The translations under genes and the position numbers were made by a program. Below the pieces are notes generated by a model. That model was not told where the DNA came from. It saw only the letters and a list, made by a program, of their open reading frames with translations, and ran no database searches. This document shows positions 43,901 through 53,237 of a DNA stretch of 64,000 bases, piece after piece (the first letter of the stretch is position 1; every line of letters starts with the position of its first letter). The stretch spans positions 112,344,549 through 112,408,548 of the forward strand of contig CM043953.1 of assembly GCA_014529385.2 (NCBI GenBank), given 5' to 3'. This DNA comes from Adiantum capillus-veneris. Its lineage: Eukaryota > Streptophyta > Polypodiopsida > Polypodiales > Pteridaceae.

Positions 43901-45189
43901 ACATAAAGTGCATCAACAAGTGTGAAGGAACTGCCATTAGCAGCAGTGAGCACAATCTTTCCAACTCCCTGAACTGGATAAGAGGCGTTGTTGGCACAAG
44001 TGACTGAATTCCCATGAGGGACAGACTCGAGAGAGGTAAACAATTCACGATGTGAGGTAATGTGCTTTGTAGCACCACTGTCGAAATACCACACATGTGA
44101 ATCTGCAGCAACTGACAAGCATGCATCATGGACAGCAGGATTGTAAGTGCACTCTGCGCTAAAAGCCCATTCTGCATCAACATCAGCATCACAATCTCCT
44201 TTCACAGAAGACTCAACAATGGCTGCATTTGTAGTGGAACCAGCATTTGCAGTGGAACCACCCTCTTTCTTCTTAGCCTCTTTGGCCTTCAACTTAGGAC
44301 ACGACTTGATCAAGTGATCATTGGCTTTACAATAATGGCAACGCATTTTCTTTTTGCCCTTGTCACCAGAATTGCCAGACGAAGTGCTGCCAGCAGAAGC
44401 ATTAGGAACAGAAATTTTGCCACTCGCAGCAGAACCATAAGAAGTGGCTGCATTACTATTACCACCCTTTCTTTGAGAAGCAATAAAAGCCTGTTCAACT
44501 GCACGCTGCCTAGTCCTGTTTTTTCTAGAAAGTGACTCTTGCAACAGCAATGTGCATAATGCATCAAACTTGACAACTTCAGGATTTCCTTGGGTCATCA
44601 GTCTCCAAGTACTAGCAAAAGTCTGGTAGGAATCTGGTAAGGCATCAAGAACAGTCTGCACAAGGGAACTGTCAGAAATGACTTCACCTGCAGAAATGAG
44701 TTGCTCATTGATATCCTTGACACTAGCAAGGAAAGTGTCCATATCATCTTCCTCATGCATAATCTTCGACTCTAGCTCTTTACGCAGCAAAGCAATTTTA
44801 GCCTCATTGCGGCTTGCATAAAGACCTGCTAGAATATCCCAAGCCTGTTTTGCAGATTTTGCTGAACGGATGTGAGGAATAATGGTGCGCTTCACAGACA
44901 ACGCAATCAATGCATGAGCCTGCGCATCCTTAACATCCCAACGAGCTTGTTCTGCTGTAGGCAAAACAACTCTAACAGCTGCAATCCTTGCAGCAAGACC
45001 TGCAACATCCTCAATATCGCCTACATCTTCAGAACCAGGACGTACATCAATGCCCTGCACAATGTTCCAGACACCTTTTGACACAAGAACGTGTTGCATC
45101 ATATAAGCCCACATAGGGTAGTTGTCCCCATCCAACCTGTCCTCAGCAGCAAACATCTTGAACACATCTGTGTTGTTGTTGTCAGCCAT
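40903..45189 (-). CDS. Copia D Gag-Pol polyprotein
   Basis: About 1428 aa from ATG at 45189 (MADNNNTDVFKMFAAED); the frame is open 60 bases further up without an ATG. Domains in order: UBN2-type gag; CCHC knuckle CHYCKANDHLIKSCP (about 282); protease WYFDSGATKHITSH (about 365); integrase GAG-pre HARFGHLNFASLL and zinc CEGCILGK (about 500-545); core Asp in LVHSDVCGPM (about 570), then FIDDYSRHAWVF, LRSDRGGEYM and QQNGVAERKNRSL; RT with DVHQSDIVTAFLNGDI, LYGLKQSPRAWYEK and catalytic LYVDDLLITG (about 1110); RNase H with AFSDSDWAGC, CEAEYRAVF and HYHYVRERL. Length and order match an autonomous copia. No stop or frameshift was seen, so it may be active. Confidence 0.95.
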   Translation of the reverse strand: MADNNNTDVFKMFAAEDRLDGDNYPMWAYMMQHVLVSKGVWNIVQGIDVRPGSEDVGDIEDVAGLAARIAAVRVVLPTAEQARWDVKDAQAHALIALSVKRTIIPHIRSAKSAKQAWDILAGLYASRNEAKIALLRKELESKIMHEEDDMDTFLASVKDINEQLISAGEVISDSSLVQTVLDALPDSYQTFASTWRLMTQGNPEVVKFDALCTLLLQESLSRKNRTRQRAVEQAFIASQRKGGNSNAATSYGSAASGKISVPNASAGSTSSGNSGDKGKKKMRCHYCKANDHLIKSCPKLKAKEAKKKEGGSTANAGSTTNAAIVESSVKGDCDADVDAEWAFSAECTYNPAVHDACLSVAADSHVWYFDSGATKHITSHRELFTSLESVPHGNSVTCANNASYPVQGVGKIVLTAANGSSFTLVDALYVPGIKKNLLSVSALARLGLVVKFVDDRCTVHDLSFGDEIVASGLLCRGLYKLTLYDKCGQNFANAVADSRAISDAKLWHARFGHLNFASLLRLQKSDMVASLPPLEAPIKHVCEGCILGKMQRSKFPKDGSVRATCRLQLVHSDVCGPMQTPSLGNYLYFVTFIDDYSRHAWVFPLKAKSQVFMCFKQFLAMAENVSKCTMGTLRSDRGGEYMSHEFNAFLASRGIKHQCTVPYTPQQNGVAERKNRSLTEMARCMVKSQALPHSFWLEAIMCATYVLNRCPTKALQSITPYEAWHDRKPSIEHMRVFGCLAYALVPQVQRRKLDDKAVKCIFVGYSAESKGYRLYHPQTKRILVSRDVVFVEDSVQPLLSCTRDSNVSSQDIYDTLLPLFSGGNTNVSSNEANVQPMGVSENVLEQPITDADVHDVLDEERAETEQARGMPKWLVHTLRDSKLDAPLSSRTRSGSRHASYASDCYALAVSSLHDVEEPLSFDEAQNLENWIAAMKSEYDALIENDTWTLCDLPPGKKAIGTKWVYKLKRKPDGEIDRHKARLVAKGYAQQKGIDYEETFAPTCRMTTVRFLCALAAHFGWDVHQSDIVTAFLNGDIFEEVYVTQPRGFVIKGQEDKVCKCRKALYGLKQSPRAWYEKADTHLVKRGFRNSPTESTLYVKREDDVFLIVVLYVDDLLITGPNERHIAEFKADLNATFKMKDLGLLHHYLGIQFKQCDGGIALCQKSYIETLLCKFGLEDCKPIATPMETGLKLSLHDAGDPADVTLYQTAVGCLIYVCNTRPDIQFAVSQVSRFMHSPGSKHWQAVKRIFRYLSGTLHLGLFYPKGGSLPPDLHAFSDSDWAGCFDTRVSTSGFCFMLGSSCISWLSKKQPTVATSSCEAEYRAVFTATVECVWLRRLMADLGVGQDTANTIYTDSQSALAVARNPVFHARTKHIEVHYHYVRERLSAGEISLAYVPTQDNLADLFTKALSREKLEAFRKVLGLLPFVD

Positions 45190-45249
45190 GGTAAATGCTG
45201 CACCTGATGTGAAAACTGCCCGAAAATAGGAGAAATGGAGCGGGAACAA

Positions 45250-45267
45250 CTTGTGCTATATAGCACA
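45250..45267. promoter_or_regulatory. 18-bp perfect palindrome in copia D leader
   Basis: TTGTGCTATATAGCACAA lies in the leader about 60 bases before the gag ATG. The same word occurs in copia E (48377-48394) and in the minisatellite near 8390. Confidence 0.7.
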
Positions 45268-45537
45268 AACCGTAGAAGACTATAAGGCACCTGTTATGCA
45301 GAAAACGGCACTGACAGAAAATCTGCACAAAATGACGAAATAGCCTGTGCAGTACTGCCCGTAGTGGAAACGGAGGCCGAAATGAGCCCAAATCAAAATT
45401 CTGAGCAGACCAAGCTCTTCGAGCTTTCCCAAAATATTTGTCGACCTGCGAACGCTTGCCAAAGCTCACTGAAATCGGAGAAAGTGAGCAGGCGTGTGCT
45501 GGAGCAGCTGGCGACTAAGCCCGGGAGGACGTGACCT

Positions 45538-45550
45538 GCTCTGATACCAA
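45538..45550 (-). promoter_or_regulatory. tRNA-Met primer binding site of copia D
   Basis: Minus strand TTGGTATCAGAGC, directly inside the 5' LTR. Confidence 0.9.
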
Positions 45551-45551
45551 T

Positions 45552-45778
45552 TGTTGGAATTAGGGTTGCAGAGAAACACACACAGCTTGGAGAAGACGAA
45601 GGAAGCTCAAGGCACACAATAGAGAGTATGTTACTTAGTGTGCAATGGAAAGATAGATAGCCCTAGAGTGATGGGCGTATATACAATGCACGGGGGAAAA
45701 AACCTCCTAAAGAGGGAAAAAATGCCCCGGCGGTCCTAGTGTGTTCACACACATCACTACCACATGTATATGGTAACA
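45552..45778 (-). repeat. Copia D 5' LTR
   Basis: 227 bp; one difference from the 3' LTR (GGAATTA vs GGAATTC context at the inner end). Followed on the plus strand by TCGTC, the second target duplication. Confidence 0.95.
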
Positions 45779-45783
45779 TCGTC

Positions 45784-46275
45784 GACCCGCAGCCTATTTT
45801 CATCATAAGTATAAATTTACACTTCAGAATAAAAAACTAAGCATAGGCGGGGTATTGGGGCATCATTACTAAGCATTTAGGTGCATTCTGGGTCAAAAAT
45901 GACTAGGTCAAAAATCCACTACTGTTAATAATCGCAATTTTGGCACTTGACCTAAAGTGGGGTTTGAGACCATAAGTATGCATGCTTAGGTCTTATAAAC
46001 ATATCCTAGAAGTTCCGTTACATTTGGATATCATTTGATGCAATAACGGATGTGATTTGTTTGCCGATGAGCGATTGGCTTTTGGTGATTTCAGTCACTT
46101 GAGTGTAGCTTGAGTTAGATGCGAGTTGTTATAAGTTGTTTTCTAAGAAATTGACAACCTCTTGTAGCCTTTAGGCACTAGTCAAATCATCTTCATCCCA
46201 TGGATTAACAATTTAATCATGGTTCTCGCTAAAACTGCAATAAGATAGGATAGTGAGGTTAGACACACGGCCTAC
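45784..46275 (+). other. Sequence before the second TTTGGC primer site
   Basis: AT-rich, no coding content. It ends CCTACA at 46275 before the primer-like site, so it may be the end of an LTR of element F or leader of an element that starts at 40588. Confidence 0.35.
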
Positions 46276-46295
46276 ATTTGGCACCGTTGTCGGGG
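46276..46295 (+). promoter_or_regulatory. Tat/Athila-type primer binding site, element F
   Basis: TTTGGCACCGTTGTCGGGGA, close to the TTTGGCGCCGTTGCCGGGGA seen in plant Tat/Athila elements as I remember them. It precedes the long leader and gag of element F. Confidence 0.6.
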
Positions 46296-46839
46296 ATCGA
46301 AGAGACCTAAACTAGGAAAAACCACGAGCATCTTGTGAAGTTATCCTTAACTTTCTCTAGGATCTCCTAGAGTAAAAACTTTCTTTTTAGAAACCGCATA
46401 GCTTAAGATTGTCGTCTTTTACTATGTAGAGGTAGCTTGGAAGTAATCGTACTTGTCGAGTGCCTTTAGGATTGTAGAATTCTAGAGCTAGATTAGGATT
46501 TTGAGAATGGTTGATAGACGAAACAAGTCTTAAGATCAATGCTCAAAAAACCATAAAAAACAAGAAAACTAGTGTTTGTGGACACTTTCCACAACCCCAT
46601 TGCATGAGAACTTAGGATTAGGGTATGTAGGATCCAAGGTGGATTTCAGAACATTGCTCTCTCTGAAAGAATCATTGTGAGGTGTTATTTTAAGTGCATA
46701 ATTTCAGGTCTACGACTAGAAATAGCATAAAAAGACTCCAAACCACTCAATCTGACTAGAGAGTATGCTTAAAAGTTGTATGCACCAATGGGTAACTTCA
46801 AGGACACTTTGAGGTAAAAATTTCAAGAGTTTGCAGAAA

Positions 46840-47855
46840 CTCAGATTATTTACTTTTTCTTGACATTTTAGGCCAAGTTAAGTTTTGACTTGATTCATAG
46901 GCTTAAAATAACTCATGGGCTGTCCATGAAAAAAGTGCAAAACATTGTTTATTTTGGGCATAAAATAAATAATCACGATTATCTACTTTCAGGTCAAATT
47001 TGACTAAGCTTGATACCAATGACCCATTGCATGTGTATAAACAACTTTTGTAAAGGCACAAAAGATTTGGATCACCAAAACTGGCAAAAAGCTGGATAAA
47101 AACTAAAGTTTGTACTGACTTTCTAAAACTTGAGTGTAAATTGAGGAAAAAATTGTCCAAACTCAATGAAATTTGATTCATAGGCTTATATTGATATGAT
47201 AAACATGTGTACATGCACAATTGACCAAAAAAGATGGAAAAAGTTATGAGTTATAAATAATGGGGATTATTTACATCTACCCCATTTTTCAACTTTCTTG
47301 ACTAAGCTAGCATACCACTAGTTTTACCATGTTGTAATAAGTCTACATACCAAATTTTGGTAAGATTTGGATCATTGGATTGAAAATTGTAACCAAATTG
47401 TGACCAAATTTGAAAAGTCAGTATGGATAGAAAATTGCTGACCATTTGACCAAAAAGAGTCCAAACTTGATGAAACTTGGCTATAGACCTTAAGTTGAAG
47501 TGCTTAACAGATCTGTGCAAACATTGGGACAAAAACTTGCAAAAAAATAGCAATTATTTACGTCTCTCCCAAAAATTGACAATCTTGCATACTTGAGTAT
47601 AACACAAGTCAAGCATATCAAGTACACCACACAAATCTATTTTGGTGAAATTTGGATCACAAAAGAGAGACTTAAGCGAGATTCTTGAAATTAGAGTCTG
47701 TAGACACAAAAAAGTTAATAAACTTGAACAGATTTTGTCCAAACTTGTTGAAACTTGTCGAGGGACCTTAACAAGCTGTACACTTGGCAAATCAAGCCAG
47801 AAAGTACAAAAAGATGACAAAAGTAAATAATCACAATTATTTACTACTGCTACAC
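46840..47855 (+). repeat. Imperfect tandem repeat, about 285 bp, in F leader
   Basis: Blocks of the type AATAATCACAATTATTTAC recur at about 46963, 47256, 47545 and 47823 (and weakly at 46842), each followed by a similar tract with GGTCAAATTTG, AAACTTG and CATAGACCTT words. Confidence 0.65.
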
Positions 47856-47863
47856 AAAGACAC

Positions 47864-48090
47864 TGTTACCATATACATGTGGTAGTGATGTGTGTGAACA
47901 CACTAGGACCGCCGGGGCATTTTTTCCCTCTTTAGGAGGTTTTTTCCCCCGTGCATTATATATACGCCCATCACTCTAGGGCTATCTATCTTTCCATTGC
48001 ACACTAAGTAACACACTCTCTATTGTGTGCCTTGAGCTTCCTTCGTCTTCTCCAAGCTGTGTGTGTTTCTCTGTAACCCTAATTCCAACA
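47864..48090 (+). repeat. Copia E 5' LTR
   Basis: TGTTAC...CCAACA; TATA-like TATATATA at about 47957. The primer site TTGGTATCAGAGC follows at 48092. Confidence 0.9.
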
Positions 48091-48376
48091 ATTGGTATCA
48101 GAGCAGGTCACGTCCTCCCGGGCTTAGTCGCCAGCTGCTCCAGCACACGTCTGCTCACTTTCTCCGATTTCAGTGATGAGCTTTGGCGAGCGTTCGCAGG
48201 TCGACAAATATTTTGGGGAAACTCGAAGAGCTCGGTCTGCTCAAAATTTTGATTTGGGCTCATTTCGGCCTCCGTTTCCACTACGGGCAGTACTGCACAG
48301 GCTATTTCATCATTTTGTGCAAATTTTCTGTCAGTGCCGTTTTCTGCATAACAGGTGCCTTATAGTCTTCTACGGT

Positions 48377-48394
48377 TTGTGCTATATAGCACAA
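48377..48394. promoter_or_regulatory. 18-bp perfect palindrome in copia E leader
   Basis: TTGTGCTATATAGCACAA context, about 60 bases before the gag ATG, identical to the one in copia D. Confidence 0.7.
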
Positions 48395-48455
48395 GTTGTT
48401 CCTGCTCCATTTCTCCTATTTTCGGGCAGTTTTCACATCAGGTGCAGCATTTACC

Positions 48456-49922
48456 ATGGCTGACAACAACAACACAGATGTGTTCAAGATGTTTGCTGCT
48501 GAGGACAGGTTGGATGGGGACAACTACCCTATGTGGGCTTATATGATGCAACATGTTCTTATGTCAAAAGGTGTCTAGAACATTGTGCAGGGCATTGATA
48601 TACGTCCTGGTTCTGAGGATATAGGCGATGTTGAGGATGTTGCAGGTCTTGCTGCAAGGATTGCACCTGTTAGAGTTGTTTTGCCTACGGCAGAACAAGC
48701 TGGTTGTGATGTTAAGGATGCGCAAGCTCATGCATTGATTGCGTTGTCTGTAAAGCGCACCATTATTCCTCACATCCGTTCAGTAAAATCTGCAAAACAG
48801 GCTTGGGATATTCTAGCAGGTCTTTATGCAAGCCGCAATGAGGCTAAAATTGCTTTGCTGCGTAAAGAGCTGGAGTCGAAGATTATGTATGAGGAAGATG
48901 ATATGGACACTTTCCTTGCTAGTGTCAAGGATATCAATGAGCAACTCATTTTTGCAGGTGAAGTCATTTCGGACAGTTCCCTTGTGCAGACTGTTCTTGA
49001 TGCCTTACCAGATTCCCACCAGACTTTTGCTAGTACTTGGAGACTGATGACCCAAGGAAATCCTGAAGTTGTCAAGTTTGATGCATTATGCACATTGTTG
49101 TTGCAAGAGTCACTTTCTAGAAAAAATAGGACTAGGCAGCGTGCAGTTGAACAGGCTTTTATTGCTTCTCAAAGAAAGGGTGGTAACAGTAATGCAACCA
49201 CTTCTTATGGTTCTGCTGCGAGTGGCAAAAATTCTGTTCCTAATGCTTCTGGTGGCAGCACTTCGTCTGGCAATTCTGGTGATAAGGGCAAAAAGAAGAT
49301 GCGTTGCCATTATTGTAAAGCCAATGATCACTTGATCAAGCCGTGTCCTAAGTTGAAGGCCAAAGAGGCTAAGAAGAAAGAGGGTGGTTCCACTGCAAAT
49401 GCTGGTTCCACTACAAATGCAGCCATTGTTGAGTCTTCTGTGAAAGGAGATTGTGATGCTGATGTTGATGCAGAATGGGCTTTTAGCGCAGAGTGCACTT
49501 ACAATCCTATTGTCCATGATGCATGCTTGTCAGTTGCTGCAGATTCACATGTGTGGTATTTCGACAGTAGTGCTACAAAGCACATTACCTCACATCGTGA
49601 ACTGTTTACCTCTCTCGAGTCTGTCCCTCATGGGAATTCAGTCACTTGTGCCAACAATGCCTCTTATCCGGTTCAGGGAGTTGGAAAGATTGTGCTTACT
49701 GCTTCAAATGGTAGTTCCTTCACACTTGTTGATGCACTTTATGTACTTGCAATCAAGAAGAATCTCTTGTCTGTATCCGCACTTGCTAGACTTGGACTTG
49801 TAGTCAAATTTGAGGATGACAAATATGCAATTCATGATCTCAATTTTGGTGATGAAATTGTTGCATCTGGCCTTTTGTGCCATGGGCTGTATAAGCTCAC
49901 TTTTTATGACAAGTGTGGATAA
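48456..49922 (+). pseudogene. Copia E Gag and protease
   Basis: ATG at 48456 (MADNNNTDVFKMFAAED). An early TAG at 48577 truncates the product after about 40 residues. The rest stays open from 48585: UBN2-like gag, CCHC CHYCKANDHLIKPCP, protease WYFDSSATKHITSH in which the catalytic Asp-Ser-Gly is Asp-Ser-Ser. Ends at a TAA at about 49921 where D has a Gln. Confidence 0.9.
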
Positions 49923-51753
49923 AATTTTGCAAATGCTGTTGCAGATTCAAGGGCTATTTCAGATGTAAAACTTTGGCATGCACGTTTTGGTCATCTGAAT
50001 TTTGCCAATTTACTACGTTTGTAGAAATCTGATATGGTTGCTTCTTTGCCGCCTCTTGAAGCACCTATCAAACATGTTTGTGAAGGATGTATTTTGGGTA
50101 TGATGCAGCGTCAAATAATTTTTTGCTATGGCTGAAAATGTCTCAAAATGTACTATGGGCACCCTCCGTTCCGATCGAGGGGGGGAGTATATGTCTCATG
50201 AATTTAATGCATTTCTGGCTAGTGGTGGGATAAAACACCAATGTACAGTGCCTTATACACCTCAGCAAAATGGTGCTGCTGAGAGGAAAAACACGTCACT
50301 AGCAGAAATGGCACGATGTATGGTCAAAAGTCAAGCTTTGCCGCATTCTTTTTGGCTTGAGGCCATCATGTGTGCCACTTATGTACTTAACAGGTGTCCT
50401 ACGAAAGCTTTGCAGTCTATTACTCCATATGAAGCATGGCATGATAGAAAGCCTTCTATTGAGCACATGCGTGTTTTTGGCTGTTTGGCATATGCTTTGG
50501 TGCCACAAGTGCAGCGCAGAAAATTGGATGATAAGGCTGTCAAATGTATTTTTGTTGGTTATAGTGCTGAAAGCAAAGGTTACAGGTTGTATCATCCGCA
50601 AACAAAACGTATTCTGGTTTCACGGGATGTAGTGTTTGTGGAAGATTCTGTTCAGCCCTTGCTGTCATGTACTAGAGACAGTAATGTAAGCTCACAGGAC
50701 ATTTATGACACTTTGTTGCCTCTTTTCAGTGGTGGAAATACGAATGTAAGTTCCAATGAGGCAAATGTACAGCCTATGGGGGTTTTTGAAAATGTTTTAG
50801 AACAGCCTATTACTGATGCAGATGTACATGATGTACTTGATGAGGAAAGGGCTGAAAATGAGCAGGCTAGAGGTATGCCAAAATGGCTGGTGCACACTTT
50901 GCGTGACAGTAAATTGGATGCACCTTTGTCTAGTCGTACTCGTTCAGGCTCTCGCCATGCATCTTATGCATCAGATTGTTATGCTTTGGCTGTGTCTAGT
51001 TTACATGATGTTGAGGAGCCTCTGTCTTTTGATGAAGCACAGAATTCAGAAAATTGGATTGCTGCCATGCAATCAGAATATCATGCACTTATAGAGAATG
51101 ACACATGGACTTTATGTGATTTGCCTCCTGGAAAAAAGGCCATTGGTACGAAGTGGGTTTACAAGTTGAAACGCAAGCCGGATGGTGAGATCGATCGCCA
51201 TAAGGCTCGACTTGTTGCAAAGGGTTATGCACAACAAAAAGGCATAGATTATGAAGAGACTTTTGCTCCCACTTGTCGTATGAGTACTGTGCGTTTTCTA
51301 TGTGCATTGGCAGCTCATTTTGGTTGGGATGTACATCAATCAGACATTGTTACTGCTTTCTTGAATGGTGACATATTTGAGGAAGTTTATGTAACGCAGC
51401 CTCGCGGTTTTGTCATAAAAGGACAAGAGGACAAAGTGTGCAGATGTAAGAAGGCTTTGTATGGGTTGAAGCAATCTCCTCGTGCTTGGTATGAGAAAGC
51501 TGACACTCATTTGGTTAAACGAGGCTTTCGTAACAGTCCAACAGAAAGCACATTGTATGTAAAGCGTGAGGAAGATGTATTTCTCATTGTGGTTCTTTAT
51601 GTTGATGATTTGCTGATCACTGGACCAAATGAGAGACATATTGCTGAATTTAAGGCTGATTTGAATGCTACTTTCAAGATGAAAGATTTGGGGCTGTTGC
51701 ATCATTACTTGGGTATACAGTTTAAGCAGTGTGATGTCAGAAAAGTTACATAG
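49923..51753 (+). pseudogene. Copia E integrase and reverse transcriptase
   Basis: Starts with HARFGHLNFANLLRL, a TAG, then the zinc part; a deletion near 50112 removes the first catalytic Asp region (HSDVCGP) and FIDDYS. The rest is open for 541 codons: LRSDRGGEYM, QQNGAAERKNTSL, RT with AFLNGDIFEEVYVTQPRGF, LYGLKQSPRAWYEK and catalytic LYVDDLLITG. A small deletion at 51737 shifts the frame. Confidence 0.9.
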
Positions 51754-51758
51754 AGACA

Positions 51759-52634
51759 TTGCTATGTAAGTTTGGACTTGAGGATTGCAAACCTATTGCC
51801 ACTCCCATGGAAACAGGTTTGAAGTTGAGTCTACATGATGCTGGCGATCCTGCTGATGTCACTCTTTACCACACTGCTGTTGGCTGCCTCATTTATGTAT
51901 GCAACACGAGGCCAGATATTCAGTTTGCAGTCTCACAGGTCAGCAGATTTATGCATAGCCCAGGGTCTAAGCATTGGCAGGCTGTCAAGAGGATTTTCCG
52001 CTACCTTAGTGGCACTTTACATCTTGGCTTGTTTTATCCCAAGGGGGGATCATTGCCGCCAGACTAACATGCTTTTTCGGACTCAGATTGGGCTGGTTGT
52101 TTTGACACGCGAGTGTCCACAAGTGGTTTTCGTTTCATGCTTGGCAGTTCATGTATATCATGGTTGAGCAAGAAGCAACCTACTGTGGCCACTTTGAGTT
52201 GTGAGGCTGAGTACAGGGCAGTCTTCACAGCTACGGTTGAGTGTGTATGGCTCAGACGCCTTATGGCTAACTTGGGTGTTGGACAGGACACTGCCAACAC
52301 TATCTACACTGATAGTCAGAGCGCATTGGCAGTTGCGAGGAACCCAGTTTTTCATGCTCGCACAAAGCACATTGAGGTGCATTACCACTATGTCAGGGAG
52401 AGGCTCTCAGCAGGAGAGATCAGCTTGGCTTATGTGCCAACACAGGACAACCTTGCAGATCTTTCACAAAGGCATTGTCTTGTGAGAAGCTTGAAGCTTT
52501 CCGCAAAGCTTTTGGATTACTCCCCTTTGTGGACTGATCTTGTCCTCAGGGCATGGCACTTCCCTTTACTCATGTGCCAACTCTCGTTCACCGCATCACT
52601 CCAGGGGGGATTTGTTACCATATACATGTGGTAG
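51759..52634 (+). pseudogene. Copia E RNase H region
   Basis: Two pieces: 51759-52067 (KPIATPMETGLKLSLHDAGD, YLSGTLHLGLFYPKGG, then TAA where D reads Leu) and 52070-52634 (FSDSDWAGC, STSGFRFMLGSSCISW, CEAEYRAVF, HYHYVRERLSAGE). Frame changes near the end (DLSQRHCL) compared with D. Confidence 0.9.
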
Positions 52635-52839
52635 TGATGTGTGTGAACACACTAGGACCGTCGGGGCATTTTTTCCCTCTTTAGGAGGTTTTTTTCCCCG
52701 TGCATTATATATATGCCCATCACTCTAGGGCTATCTATCTTTCCATTGCACACTAAGTAACACACTCTCTATTGTGTGCCTTGAGCTTCCTTCGCCTTCT
52801 CCAAGCTGTGTGTGTTTCTCTGCAACCCTAATTCCAACA
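52613..52839 (+). repeat. Copia E 3' LTR
   Basis: TGTTACC after CCAGGGGGGATT; ends CCAACA before GACAC. Confidence 0.9.
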
Positions 52840-53237
52840 GACACCAATTTTGACTTTTGAACTTGTACGGTGATAGACCTACATAATACAAGGCCATCAA
52901 GAAAGTTTGGGTTCAATCCGATTCAAATTGGTACATGTTCACTCAGTTTTTGAGTTGCAGATTCGTCCTTTGATTTTTGTCAAAGTCGTGTTTGGAAATT
53001 GCAATTGTTGACTCAATTAGCTCGATTTGCAGTGATACCCATAGACCAATCATAATAGCTAGCAAAAACTATACTGTCTTTATAGAAGAATAGCTAACTT
53101 GATCCAAATTGTACAGGAATCAGGTTGCAGACGAGGAATCGGTAGCTCAAACAAAAAGTGCAATCCACTCAAGTGAGAGAAATTGACAACGAGTTAATCC
53201 AAAGGTAAGTACACTATCCAGAGCTTCATAAGTCTTT

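Larger units (their letters stand above)
40601..45778 (-). mobile_element. Ty1/copia element D, intact and young
   Basis: Two 227-bp LTRs (40601-40827 and 45552-45778) that differ by one base by eye, TCGTC target duplications, tRNA-Met primer site, polypurine tract AGGGGGGA and a single open polyprotein. Everything needed for an autonomous element appears to be present. The LTR holds a TATA-like GTATATAC region near 40733/45684. It sits inside older retroelement sequence. Confidence 0.95.
47859..52844 (+). mobile_element. Ty1/copia element E, decayed sister of D
   Basis: LTRs 47864-48090 and 52613-52839 (227 bp each, about five differences by eye), flanked by perfect GACAC duplications (47859-47863, 52840-52844). 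Same family as D but opposite orientation. The polyprotein is broken: stop at 48577 (TAG for Trp), TAA at 49921, TAG near 50024, a deletion of about 185 bp near 50112, a small deletion near 51737 and a TAA near 52065. Not autonomous. Confidence 0.95.
46296..53237 (+). other. Long non-coding leader of element F (interrupted by copia E)
   Basis: About 2 kb excluding copia E. No coding frame. It holds the about 285-bp repeats below. Near its end are a donor-like CCAAAG|GTAAGT (53204) and the start of gag. An Athila/Tat leader of this length is known in the group. Confidence 0.5.

Noticed and set aside
41053-44535. Several 60-135-codon frames opposite copia D
   Set aside because: They overlap the long D polyprotein in other frames, and the same shadows appear over copia E.
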